Source: Syncephalastrum monosporum B8922
Taxonomy: Eukaryota; Mucoromycota; Mucoromycetes; Mucorales; Syncephalastraceae
DNA length: 64,000 bases
NCBI GenBank assembly: GCA_000697355.1
Contig: JNEN01001259.1
Coordinates: 124,001 to 188,000 of the forward strand
Direction: 5' to 3'
Position numbers and translations under genes: made by a program. The number at the start of each line of letters is the position of its first letter. Position 1 is the first letter of the stretch. Under the pieces are notes generated by a model. It ran no database searches, was not told where the DNA came from, and saw only the letters and a list, made by a program, of their open reading frames with translations. Positions 1 to 10,572 of the stretch are shown here, one piece after another.

Positions 1-176
1 AAAAAAGAAAAAGAAAAAGAAAGGACCAAAAAGGATGGAGGTGTTGCCTTCATTATTTTTTCCTAGACGGGTAGAAAGAGACATAGGTGCATAGACAAAA
101 ATCTTTTCTTCAACAACCATGTGAGGTGACACAGGAGAACAGGACAAACAATGATCGCGATCTCGACCGTGTGGAA

Positions 177-302
177 ATATATATATAAAAAAAAGGTCCT
201 TATCGTTGAGTCCCATAATCCCCATCTGCCCGCCTTTTCTTTTTAAATAACTTCTTTTCTTTCTTCCCCTTTCTACTTTCTCACACCTTTCCCCCTCTTC
301 AG
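177..302 (+). promoter_or_regulatory. Proximal promoter and 5' leader of the phosphorylase kinase regulator gene
   Basis: An AT run with a TATA-like element (about 177-190) is followed by a pyrimidine-rich CT tract (about 236-300) that leads straight into the start codon. CT-rich leaders before the ATG are common in fungal genes. The 176 bases to the left are A/G-rich and hold nothing recognisable. The assignment rests on position and base composition only. Confidence 0.4.
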
Positions 303-3300
303 ATGCAGCGGACACTCGATCGACTTGACTATTATTACCAAGTAATACACACCACCATCCTCAGCAAGCAAAATGCCGCCAGTGGTCTCATGCCGGCTTC
401 GGTGGCTATCACCGTAAGAAAAAAGTGAAAACCCGTGTTTCTCGAGAAATAAGCTGAAAAAGAAAATGGGTTGCAGACGCACGGTGACTACACGGATGCC
501 TGGGTTCGGTAAGCAAAATGCGTCTGTCTGCACGGCCGAGAACACGCTTATACTCAAAGGTTGTCGACAGCGACAATGTCTATTCCATCTATGCAGTGCA
601 TGGCCTGGCCCTCGCGTACAGGCGCGTCGATGACAACAAAGGCAGAGCATGTAGGTGGCTCCGGCACCCCGTAACGTGGATGTTTGCTTATCATCATGAT
701 GACGTGTAGTCGAGCTGGAGCATGCGGTCGTCAAGCTGATGCGGGGTCTGCTTTTCGCCATGATGCGACAGGCACCGAAAGTGGAGAAATTCAAGCAGAC
801 CCAGTCACTTGAACACTCTTTACATGCCAAATACAACACAGAGAATGGCGAGACCGTCGTAGGTGACTTTGACTGGGGTCATCTTCAGGTAAGAGAGCGA
901 GAGCGTCAAGTTTATGAATTTTTTTTTAATCACTCTGTTTTAAAAGATTGATGCGACCAGTGTCTTCTTGCTCGCACTCGCCGACATGACAACGAGCGGC
1001 ATAACCATCATCTATACCCAAGACGAAGTGGACTTTGTACAGAACCTCGTATTTTACATCGAACGTAAGGACCAGGGTTATGTTTTAAACGCATACATTG
1101 ACCCTTTTTCTTTTTCTTTTTTTTCCTCGATGGCTGCAGGTGCTTATCGGACGCCGGATTATGGTATCTGGGAGCGCGGCAACAAGTCTAACCACGGCCA
1201 GCCCGAGCTCAACTCGTCCTCAATTGGCATGGCGCTCGCTGCTCTACGTGCCATCCATGGCCTGAACCTCTTTGGTGCGCGCGGTGGACCGACCTCGGTC
1301 ATCCACGTACTCCCGGACGAGCTGACCCGGAATGCGACAACACTCCACAGCTTTCTGCCTCGCGAGTCGAAATCCAAAGAGATTGATGGTTCCGTCCTGT
1401 CTGTGATTGGCTTTCCCGGCTTTGCCGTCCAAGACCCGGAACTGATTCGTCGGACCAAGCAGGAAGCCAAGGAAAAGCTCGAGGGCCGCTACGGCTGGAA
1501 GCGGTTCTTGCGCGACGGTCACCAGACCGAGATCGAAGACACCTCGCGCTTGCATTACAACCTGAACGAGCTGAAGATGTTCGAGGACATTGAGTCGGAG
1601 TGGCCCCTCTTCTTTGCTTACCTCATCCTCGAGGGCCTGTTCACGGGCAATCTCGAGCAGGCGGAGGACTACTTTAAGAAGATTGACAAGCTCGTGATTG
1701 ACTCGACCACGCTCGAGACCCCCAAGGGCCTGGCCTCACCGAGCCTCTCATCGGCGTCGTCCAAACAGTCAGAAGCCGAGGTGCACATCCCGTTGCTGGC
1801 CGAATTGTACTATGTCCCCAAGGACCTGATCGAGGCCGAGAAACAGAATCCACACTCGCAAGAACGCCTGCCGAACGATAACTTACCGCTGGTCTGGGCC
1901 CTCTCGCTCTATCTCTTGGGCTGCCTCATCCGCGAGAATCTTCTCTCTCCGGCCGAGTTTGACCCGCTCGGCCGTCGGCTCAACGCTTCGCGGATACCCC
2001 AGCAACACACTGTCCAGATTGTCCTCTTGTCCGAAGATGAGGCGCTTCAAAGTAGACTGTCCATGTACGGCCTCGAGACCCAAGCTGTGTCTGAAATTGA
2101 ATCGAGCATCACGGTGCTGAACCCCAAGGCCCTCATGGATGTCTACGCCGGCCTTGGACGCAACAACAAGCTTGGCCTGAGCGGCCGACCCAAGAGGTAA
2201 AGTGGGGGAAAGACAATGGGATTTAGAAAAGGAGAGGAGTCTGGCTCACACGCTCTTTGGTTAGACCGATTGGCGTCCTCGGCACCTCGCGATTGTACCG
2301 GATCCAGGGCCGGCTCTATGCATTCACGCCCCACTTTATGGACAATGAAGAATTCTACCTCAACTCGGATCCGGACTACCTTGTCTCTGCATTTGAGAGC
2401 GAGCTCAGCTTCACGAGCAAGAATTGGTTCTACCCAGGCCGGCCGACGATGGTGGTCGTCCTGACGAATGCGTTGCTCGGCAACATGCGTGGCGGCCTGC
2501 AGAACCTTGACACGGACCCGCGCCAGGAAGCTGCGCTGCGTGTCGCAGGCGCCGGATCGCTGGGCAACCAGTCCAAGAAGAACCTGCTCAACTTCTTCAT
2601 GAACCTCCGGTGCGGCGAGTGCAACGGCCATCGCGTGCGCCTTTGCCGCCTCGTCGAGAGCGTAACGACGAGCAACATTGAGTCGCTCGACTTCTTGATC
2701 AACCAGCCCGACATGGACTGGGAGAGCATCCTGCTCGTCGCGGACAAGACGGCGCGCCGCCGGCGCACGACTCCGATCCACCGCAAACTCAATTACGACG
2801 CCAACGAGACGCAGGCGAGCACGCCCGGAACGGGCGGTCAGCGCACACCGGGTTCCAAGACACCGCGCAAGCGCAACAGCGCCTTCCAGGGCAAGTCGTC
2901 GCTCGCGTCTCCGCTCGACCGGCTCAACCAGGACAGCTACTTTGCCGAACTCACCTCCGCCCTGTCCCATCTCGACGCCAATGACGGCCAGCCCCGCTTC
3001 CGTCTCAAGGAGCCCGAGGACAGCCCAGTCCCGTCGGCGCGCAAGGCCGTGCGGGGCGCGCCCGACTCGCCGCTCGGCAAAGAAGAGACGGCCAGCCCGG
3101 AAGCGCTCCAGCCGCCTTCCAACGCGGGCACGCCACCCTCGGTGTCCGACACGCTTGCCCTCAATCTAGGCGATCCGTCCCAGTTTCAACAAGCCGTCGA
3201 GAGCTTGGTTGAGTCGGTCAATTTGTACGACCAAGTGGGTAAGTACACACATGCACATGCACACACACATATATATATATATAGAGAGAGAGAGAAATCC

Positions 3301-5300
3301 ACTCCAGGTCTGGGAAAAAAAACATTCATGCTCACACTGTTTTCCAGATCTCCTGCAGTACCTGGCATCCTGCAAACCCGATGACCACTACATCCCTGAG
3401 CTGCAGGCCTCGATCCATGACCTGCTTGAGGAGGTCTATCTCAAGTCGATGCGTCTTCAGTACTGGTCCGTCGCCCGTCAAGCGGCCGGTCTTCTCCACA
3501 AAGTTGTGCCTTCGCTGACGATCAATATCACCGATATTGTCATTCGCCAGAAGCAAATCAGTATCGGCTCGGGCCCGCGTGAGTACCTGATTTCGATGCC
3601 CATTGCCCCCGATGCGCTGAAGAAGATGATTGCCGACCATTGGTAAGCATTGTATACATAGTAATGAAGGCAACAAAAATTAGCAAACTGACGCAAGCAC
3701 CGCGCCTATGTCTCTGCAGCCAAGATGATATCCGCGAAGGCCCGGTCGTGCAAGAGATCATCATTTACCTCGGCAGTCTGATGCGCACTGCACCCGAGTT
3801 CTTTGACGGCATCCTGCGCCTGCGCACGCACTACATTATCATTGCACTCCGCGAAGAAATCAGCCGCGTCAACAGCTGCGACGAGGAAGAGGCGGTCGAG
3901 CACCTGATGCAGCTCGCGCCCTTCGAGCTCAAGAGTCTGCTCGAGACCATCCTGTCCGGCCCGGACATGTGCGCAAGCGTAGGCGAAATCGCCATCCGCG
4001 ACAACCCAGGCGGTACCCTCGTCCTTTCGCTTCCGCCCAGTGCACGCGGCCTCGGTGGTGGTGGCATCAGCAACAGCAGTAGCAGCAGTAGCACGGCACC
4101 GCAACTCACGCTGGCCAACAGCTCGCTCTACACGAGTCGCGTGGCCGCGAATGCCGAACAAGAGAAAGACACACCCCAGGAGGCGCAGGGGCTGCGCGTG
4201 CGTGTGCAGTCGGCCGGTTTTGCGTCGGGCAACTTTGCACGGGTCGAGATCAACGGCAACAGCATGGTGGCCAACTCGCGTGGTATCCACGTGTGGGCCA
4301 TTGACACGTCCGCACCCAAGGTCGTCCTGGAGCGCGCGTCGTTCGATACGCATATTTCGGCAGACGAGGCGCGCGAGTTCAAAAAGTTCATTGACGCGCT
4401 CGCGCCCGGGACGCTCCTGGCCATGGCAGCCAAGGATGACTTTGTGGAGAATCTCGGCGAGGTGGGTATCTCGGTCTTGGAGGGCCTGGGCAGCAAGCAG
4501 ATCCGCCAGGTCGGCTACCGCGACTCGTATGTGTTTATTGGCGAAAAAGGTAACGTAGCACACCAAGAGGAACAATGGGGTAGGTCTGATGCTGCGACAC
4601 ACTCACACACACAACATTAGGTGGCGCTGCCGACCAAGTGGTGGAGATGCACAAAGGTGCGCATGACGGCCCGACCGACCTGATTGAGAAGCACCTCTCG
4701 GACCATGCCAACGCGGCGGTGGAGCCGCACAGCCGGATCGCCGACGTGTTCCCGACCGCGCACGGCCGCTGGCTGCGCCGACGCAAGAACGACGGTGCGC
4801 TCAACCGCGTGCCGCTCCATTTCTTCCCCAAGGTGTGGCAGATCCTCGACAGTTCGCAGGGCATGCGCATCCGCGAGCACACCCTGCCGCGTGACCCGAC
4901 CGTACTCGAAAAGACGCCCGAAGAATTCAGCTTTGCCCTCGCGGTCGAAAGCTTTTTGGGCTGGTTCGTCGATCCGGCCGAGCGCCAGATCGCGGTCGAG
5001 GTCTTGACTGTGATTAGCAAGTTGCAGGAGCGCAACCCGGAGATGCGCATGCTCGACCACATGCTTGATATCTCGCTTCTGATGGATACCGCCGTCGAGT
5101 TCTTCTGGATGAAGCATATTCGGGACGATCTTCTGCCCGACACGAGCTACGTCGCTAACCGTGACTTGGCACATAAGCTCTTTTATGATCTGCCCCAGCA
5201 GGGTTCCGCCGACAGCACGTTCGCGTACCTCGCCAAGAGCGCGCTCAAGGTGCTTCCCTTTGAGTTTGATTATTCCCGAGAGGTCGTGTCAAGTTTGTAA
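303..5300 (+). CDS. Phosphorylase b kinase regulatory subunit, alpha/beta family
   Basis: Scaffold/regulatory subunit of the kinase that activates glycogen phosphorylase. The family has an N-terminal GH15 glucoamylase-like domain and a C-terminal calmodulin-binding region. Exons: 303-413, 477-508, 571-650, 710-888, 947-1064, 1140-2196, 2265-3238, 3348-3642, 3720-4549, 4621-5300, giving 1451 residues. The N-terminus ends its first exon in LMPASVAIT, matching the animal family, followed by [63 protein letters not shown] and SVIHVLPDE. The C-terminal part keeps NDGALNRVP and a final [11 protein letters not shown] stretch. Animal subunits are about 1100-1240 residues; the extra length includes a Ser/Thr/Pro/Arg-rich insert at about residues 700-835. 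The animal alpha/beta subunits end in a CaaX box; this protein ends SREVVSSL and has none. It converges on the gene at 5500-7050, and AATAAA lies at 5391. The family call is firm; alpha versus beta cannot be decided. No catalytic gamma subunit lies in the window. Confidence 0.93.
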
Positions 5301-5390
5301 AATCACTGCATTCCGTCACTTATTAAACAATGAGACGTCGTTACTTTTGGTTTCTTTTTCCTTTTGGTTCTTTGAGATATATATGCATAC

Positions 5391-5396
5391 AATAAA
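5391..5396 (+). terminator. Polyadenylation signal AATAAA
   Basis: An exact AATAAA followed by an A-run lies about 90 bases after the stop codon of the phosphorylase kinase regulator gene, in the 199-base gap before the convergent gene on the other strand. Confidence 0.5.
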
Positions 5397-5499
5397 AAAA
5401 AAACAATATATAGTCAACTCTCTGTAGCGTCAGTGTTAGACAGCCAGGTCCTTTTGCTTTTAGTTCTTCTTTTTTTTTTTCTTTCTTTCGTCTTTGAAG

Positions 5500-7050
5500 T
5501 TAGGTTCGCACTTTTCTAGCAACGAGCTCCTCAAAGTCGTTCTTTTGCCATTGGCTCTGAACGACGCGTCTCTTATCCTCCTCGGTCTTGGTCTCCCACT
5601 TGGCCATTGTCAGCTGGAAGCGGCTCTTGCGCACCGAGCCCAGAATCTCCATCTCCTCGGCGCACGACCGGCGTTCTTCGAGCTGATACCGTTCGAGTTC
5701 CTTTTCCTGGTCGGGCGCCCAGGCCGTGCGCGGTTTGGGAGGTTGCGTCAGATAGGAGGGTAGCGCCGTCGTGTGATGATGGTGATGGTGATGGTGGTGG
5801 CCTGGGTGATACGAACTGGATGAGAATGAGGAAGAAGACGCAGGCGGGGCAGTGTGTGGTGGAGCGCGGCTACTACTGCTGCTGCTGCCGGCGTTGTTAC
5901 TCGGGTGATAGGGGTGATAGTGCGACGGGGAGGAAGAAGAGGAGGAGGCGTAGGATCGATGATAGTCGTAAGGGTGGTATCGACTGTTGCTGCCGCTGGC
6001 GCTGCCACCGGGTGCGTAGTTGGGCGTCGACGCGGACGACGTACTGCCACCACCACCACCTCCCCTGGCCTCAGACGACAGCGGCGGCACGGGCGACGAG
6101 GACGTCTTACGGTCCACTACAGCGGGCGACCTGGACCGCGAGGGCTGCCAGGTATCGCCGCCACGATCATAATAGGACCGTGAAGACGAACGCCCTGGAG
6201 GCGGTGGCCGCGAGGGATAGTCCCGGTAGTGATAATGGCTGCCGTAGTAGGGTGCGGACGACCCCATGTCCGCGCTCGAGCTCGCCACAGCAGGCGATCC
6301 AGACTCACGTGCAGCTGCAGAGGCGGCGGCAGGCGAGACGGGCCGTGGCGGTGGGTACGGTGATCGAGGGCCGTACGAGTCGCGGCGGTGGGGCGAGGGC
6401 GATCTTCGGTAGGACGCGGGTGTGCTGCGGCGCGGCGGGTAGTAGCTGCTCCCGCCTCCACCGCCGTTGCCGCCTCCCGAGGACGAGACGCTGGCGTAAG
6501 AAGGGCGACGTGGTGACCCAGAGGACGAGCGAGGTGAGCGCGGCGAGGCGTAGTGTGACCGTTCTGGATAGTAGTAGTCTTTGCTGCTGCTGTATCGATC
6601 TACTATCGGACGACCCGAAGGACCACTCAACGAGGCACTGCCGCTCGCACTGCCACTGGGTCCACCGGAGGACTGTCCTCCACCTCCACCTCCTGCTGCT
6701 GCTGCTGCTGTGGTTGCTGCTGTGGGCGGTGGTGGCGGGGGAGTGGCGCCTGGAGGCGGTGGTGGCGGTGGAGGACCGGCGGGCGAGCGCATGTGACTTG
6801 AATAGCTGCTACTGCGTTCACGATAAGCATGGTGGTGGTGGTGACTGCTGCCGCTGCTGCTGCTGCTGCTGCCGTGGTGATGGTGGTGGTGGTAATCTCG
6901 CTCGTAACGGTAATTTTCACCGGGTCTGTAGGTGTCCGAACGAGGCCGATCATACCCATCTGAACGAGGCGGTCGATCGTACGGATCGCGTGGCGGTCGG
7001 TCGTAGTGACCTCGATACCGATCGTCATAACTCCGTGAGTAGCGATCCAT
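5500..7050 (-). CDS. Low-complexity His/Ser/Pro/Arg-rich protein, function not recognised
   Basis: Single-exon frame of 516 residues. The start is the first ATG after a CT-rich leader and begins MDRYSRSYDDRYRG. The first ~440 residues are disordered: Asp-Arg-Tyr-Pro repeats, a six-His run, Ser runs, two poly-Pro runs and many SPxR/RSPS pairs. Near residue 425 is a nine-His run. Only the last ~75 residues look folded: from AWAPDQEKELERYQLEE a charged, helical, coiled-coil-like segment runs to VARKVRT. RS/RSP and Tyr-Arg composition is typical of nuclear RNA-processing or chromatin cofactors, but there is no RRM, zinc finger or SANT domain, so I assign no function. That it is a gene is supported by the long open frame, a plausible start and the structured C-terminal end. 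An overlapping 481-codon frame on the plus strand is treated as its shadow. Confidence 0.7.
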   Translation of the reverse strand: MDRYSRSYDDRYRGHYDRPPRDPYDRPPRSDGYDRPRSDTYRPGENYRYERDYHHHHHHGSSSSSSGSSHHHHHAYRERSSSYSSHMRSPAGPPPPPPPPGATPPPPPPTAATTAAAAAGGGGGGQSSGGPSGSASGSASLSGPSGRPIVDRYSSSKDYYYPERSHYASPRSPRSSSGSPRRPSYASVSSSGGGNGGGGGSSYYPPRRSTPASYRRSPSPHRRDSYGPRSPYPPPRPVSPAAASAAARESGSPAVASSSADMGSSAPYYGSHYHYRDYPSRPPPPGRSSSRSYYDRGGDTWQPSRSRSPAVVDRKTSSSPVPPLSSEARGGGGGGSTSSASTPNYAPGGSASGSNSRYHPYDYHRSYASSSSSSPSHYHPYHPSNNAGSSSSSSRAPPHTAPPASSSSFSSSSYHPGHHHHHHHHHTTALPSYLTQPPKPRTAWAPDQEKELERYQLEERRSCAEEMEILGSVRKSRFQLTMAKWETKTEEDKRRVVQSQWQKNDFEELVARKVRT

Positions 7051-7260
7051 AAGGTTGTATTGCAGGAAGAAAAAGAAAAAAGGAAAAAGGAAAGAAAGTA
7101 TTGATTTTAGACATAGCACACACACACACACACAGACACACAGACAAAGTGAGTGACTTCCAACACCGCCCGAGCGAAACCAACACACAGAGGCCATCTG
7201 ATTTAATTCACGTGGAAACAATGGTAAGAATACAGATACTTTTATTATTATTTATTCGTT

Positions 7261-8468
7261 TTAGACGACACGCTCAATTTCGTTGATGAGCTCTTGGTAG
7301 TCAAACTCATGGGGTGCCTTGTGGAACTTTTCAACCAAGTCAAACTTGGACTGGGCGCCGGTGGCATAGAATTGCTGCAGCGCAAAAGCCAGGAATTGGG
7401 CGTTTTGGGTGTCAATCATGCGCGGGTTGTCCGATATCTCGCCCTTCATCAGCACAATGCCTTTCGAGTCGGCTAGCTCGGGGAAGTGGGTGATGGTCAG
7501 GAAAGGACGCGCCTCGGTGCCCTTGGCCTTGTACTCGAGCAGTGACGTAAAGTGGCACTGGTGGAAGATGAACTGCATGAAGAAGAACTCGATGCCTGCC
7601 TCACGGGGCATGGGGACAATAAACTATCCCTATAGCATGAGTCGCTTGTACATCGAGTAGATGAATAGCCTACCATGGGGTACTTTTGGCTGCGCTGGAA
7701 GAGCGTATCATAGGTCTCCTTTGGAATGACAGCTGTGATGCAGTCCTTGTCAGCGTGAAATTCGGTCCAAATCTTTTCGATCGTCTCTGGGTTCTCCTTC
7801 TCGAATAACTCGAGCTTGACAATCTTGTCGAGCGTCTATCGTAAGCATGGAAGGTGAGCCTACGTTATCATCACCAAGTTAATGGGGCCTCTCTACTAAC
7901 CGGCGCAGACGACTCGTACGGCTTCTGCGCGTTGGCCTTGACCGTCTCGGCCTGGCTCTCGGCTGCCTTGTGTTGTTGCTTTGCCTTTTGTGCCTCCAGT
8001 TCTGCCTTTCGTGCCTCAGCAAGCTGCGCCTTGCGTTTCGCTTCCTGCTGGGCCTCTTCTTGCAGCTTCGTCTTTAATTCCTCGACGGTGACACCACGCC
8101 TGTCAAAAACGAAAAAAAATATATAAAATCAACTATCAATATTCTCATTTTCATGTGTGCAAAGTGCTTTTCGAGTCTTACTTCTTGGCAGCTTCCTTGA
8201 GCTTGTTGGCATATTTGGTATCATAGTCGATCGCAACTCGATTGGCCTCGGTGGCAATCTGCCGAACGCGAGCTGTGACCCATGAGATGGGTTAGAGCAC
8301 AGCACAATGGGGAAAATAATAGAAAAAGTGCATACCAAATCGCGACTGGCCGTAGAAAACAGAAGACGGCAGACTCACGACTTCAGCCTGGCGACATTGG
8401 TTGAGGACACGAGGTGTGAATCGGGTACGCTGAGCGCACTGGGCGAGCGAAGCACAATGCCGGAACAT
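7261..8468 (-). CDS. ATP11: Mitochondrial F1-ATPase assembly chaperone Atp11
   Basis: Atp11 (ATPAF1) binds free F1 beta subunit in the mitochondrial matrix and delivers it to the F1 hexamer. Exons on the minus strand: 8336-8468, 8182-8272, 7901-8099, 7674-7835, 7261-7623; 315 residues, a normal size for the family. The first ~40 residues are Arg-rich without acidic residues (MFRHCASLAQCAQRTRF), as in a matrix presequence. An Ala/Gln/Lys-rich helical linker (about 75-140) follows. The conserved core is in the last two exons: YPMFIVPMPREAGIEFFF, HFTSLLEYKAKGTEA, FPELADSKGIVLM, QNAQFLAFALQQFY and a C-terminal HEFDYQELINEIE. The TTG just upstream is not a likely start; the ATG at 8468 gives the presequence. 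Confidence 0.9.
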
Positions 8469-8814
8469 GAGAAACAAAAAGGAGCAAAAAAAGTTCGGTA
8501 GGTGGTGTGCGGACGGGAACGACGCACTACTGCTGCTGCTGCTGCTGTGACTGAAGTGACATCAATTCAATTTTGAAACCACCATGTCGTCCAGCACCTT
8601 GGCTCCCCATGCCATTATCCTTCGTAGACGCTCCACTGGACCCACCCGTCGTTGTTCTTGCTCGTTTCCCTTTTTTCCTTCTTTCCTTTTTTCCCTCCAT
8701 TGTTATTGTTTAGGATGTGGCGCTGCGTCATCGGCTACCTGATGCGCATAAGCGGATGTATCTACTTTTACGTCGTCTTGTTCTAAAAATAAGTCATGCG
8801 TTTCGAGTCGAGTG

Positions 8815-8838
8815 ACCTGACTTGACCTGACCTGACCT
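8815..8838. repeat. Short direct repeats of TGACCTGA/TGACTTGA type
   Basis: Several head-to-tail copies of a pentamer-like TGACC unit with one variant lie about 350 bases upstream of the ATP11 start codon. They could be a factor-binding cluster or chance low complexity; nothing else identifies them. Confidence 0.35.
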
Positions 8839-9059
8839 GTATACAACGAATCCCTGGTTCTTGGTGATTGGTTACATGATGTTGTTGAACCCTGCACGCC
8901 ATTGGTTTGTCATCCAGACTTGTCAAGTGACCTTGACTGATGACACCACAACTGTCCAAGATAAGAAAAAGAAAAAGAAGCTGTATTTTAACTGGGGGGA
9001 TAGATGAGGATGGTCTAAAGATAAGAATACATGGAATGAAAAGCTGACTCCAGCGGAAG

Positions 9060-9085
9060 AAGAGAGAGAGAGAGAGAGAGAGAGT
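9060..9085. repeat. (GA)n microsatellite
   Basis: An uninterrupted GA dinucleotide run of about 11-12 units, just upstream of a TCTG/TGTG-rich stretch, in the 3' flank of the transporter gene at 9185-10572. Confidence 0.8.
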
Positions 9086-9184
9086 CAGTCTGTCTGTGTG
9101 TGCGTTGTGAGGGTGCGTGATGGAGGAGAGTTAAAAAAGGAAGAGATGGAGGGAGGAAGGGTATGCAAAATATATTAATTGAGC

Positions 9185-10572
9185 TTAAGCCCGATGGTTG
9201 GGATCGTTGTCGGCGTTGACGAACTTTTCGCCGTCGCGAAGGGACTGCGTGTCGTCAGCCGTGTTCACCATGGGCAGGACAGGCTGTTGCGATTTCGCGG
9301 CCTTCTCGGAAAGCTCGACTTTGCTATAAATAATGGAAAAAGAAAAGAAACGGAAGAAGGTTTGTGTGATGCTTGGAAAAATAACATAGCATAACGTAAA
9401 GGATGAATGCCACTTACCCATACCACCCACCGCCAATGAGCGTGAGAAGGATGCCAAACGCGTTGGTGACATTGATGTGGATGTGGAAGATAACGACAGC
9501 AAGGACGATCGAGAGCACTTGCTTGACGTTGCCAGCAACGGTCATGGTCAGCGCGCTCGTCTTCTTGTTGGCCGTGAAGCTGACGACGTTCAGACCAAAG
9601 GCAAGCACGCCGTTGAAGATCAAGCCCATCAAAAGTCCGGAGGTCATGCTGACCTGGGAGAATTCGCGCACGCGTTCGAGCTCGCCGGTGCAGTAAGCAT
9701 AAAAGATGCATTGCACAAAGGCAAGAGGCGACATGCGCATCAACAGGTCGAGCGGGTGGAGCTTGAGCTTGCCGACCAGGATCGTGTTGGTCGCGACCGT
9801 CTTGACCGCGGCAAGCAGCGTGCCGAGAACGGTGAGCAGGAAGCCGATCAGAGTAAAGTCATACTCGCCAAAGGTGGCGAAACCAACACCGACGACGACC
9901 TTTTGTTTGGAAAAAAAAAAAAGGCAAGTAAGTTAACGAGATAAGATCTCATTTAGGTGCATTTTGTGCGGCTGTTATTGTTGTTGTTGTTTGTATTGGT
10001 TATTTACCGGAAGCAGGGACCAATAGGTAATACGCGAAAAGGTCTTTTGAAGTACAGTCACGGCGATCAATACCGTAAAGACGGGCGTCATGGCGCGGAC
10101 CACTTGGTGAAACTAGTTCGAGCGTTAGGCTAAATGTCGTCATAGAAATGGGATACGGGAAATGGGTGAAACATGAAAATAACTTACAGCAACAGAGACG
10201 AGATTTCTGCAGACACCAGACACAGAACACAGACAACACAACGCTAAATTAGTTTCTCCGTTCTGCCGTTCTGCACTAGCCGACTTACAAAGACACATTA
10301 CTGATGGCGATGTTGATGGTGTAGAGCACAGAGAACATGAGCATAACAAAGTTCTCGTGGTCTCCGAGCTTAGCGGGCTGGAACCACCCCAGCATGTACG
10401 AGATGTAACAGCCAATGGAGCCGCATAGGGTATGAATCGCAGTCAAACTCCAGGGATAGCGGAAGTCGAGGAGGATCGCCTTATTGTACAGGGTCAGGCC
10501 GAGGTTGAAGAAGAAATAGAGTGCGAGCCACGTGTAGGCGTTGTCGATGGATTTAGCAGGACCAGAAGACAT
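9185..10572 (-). CDS. Triose-phosphate/nucleotide-sugar transporter family protein (TPT/SLC35-like)
   Basis: Multi-pass antiporter of the DMT superfamily, usually of Golgi, ER or organelle membranes; the substrate cannot be told from sequence. Exons (minus): 10289-10572, 10188-10206, 10008-10112, 9418-9899, 9185-9323; 342 residues, typical length. About ten hydrophobic segments are visible. Family motifs include NLGLTLYNKAIL in TM1, the start of the second exon in NVSLNLVSVAFHQVVRAMTP, and KTSALTMTVAGNVKQVLSI in the second half. The N-terminus (MSSGPAKSIDNAYTWLAL) is short and cytosolic, and the C-tail after the last TM is polar. The second exon is only 19 bases but carries the conserved LNLVSVA segment. 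The start is the only ATG before TM1. Confidence 0.88.

Larger units (their letters stand above)
8469..9184. other. Intergenic region with simple repeats (Atp11 promoter side)
   Basis: No gene supported. It contains a short CTG tract (about 8529-8547), a stretch with repeated TGACC/TGACTTGACC units (about 8815-8838) and a GA microsatellite (about 9060-9085). The left part should hold the promoter of the minus-strand ATP11 gene; the right part should hold the 3' end of the next minus-strand gene. Confidence 0.5.

Noticed and set aside
3706..4602. 298-codon minus-strand frame inside the phosphorylase kinase regulator gene
   Set aside because: No motifs, and it crosses the exon borders of the well-supported plus-strand gene.
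5607..7052. 481-codon plus-strand open frame opposite the His/Ser-rich gene
   Set aside because: It is rich in Arg, Cys and Trp and has no motif; the low-complexity codons of the minus-strand gene keep the opposite strand open.
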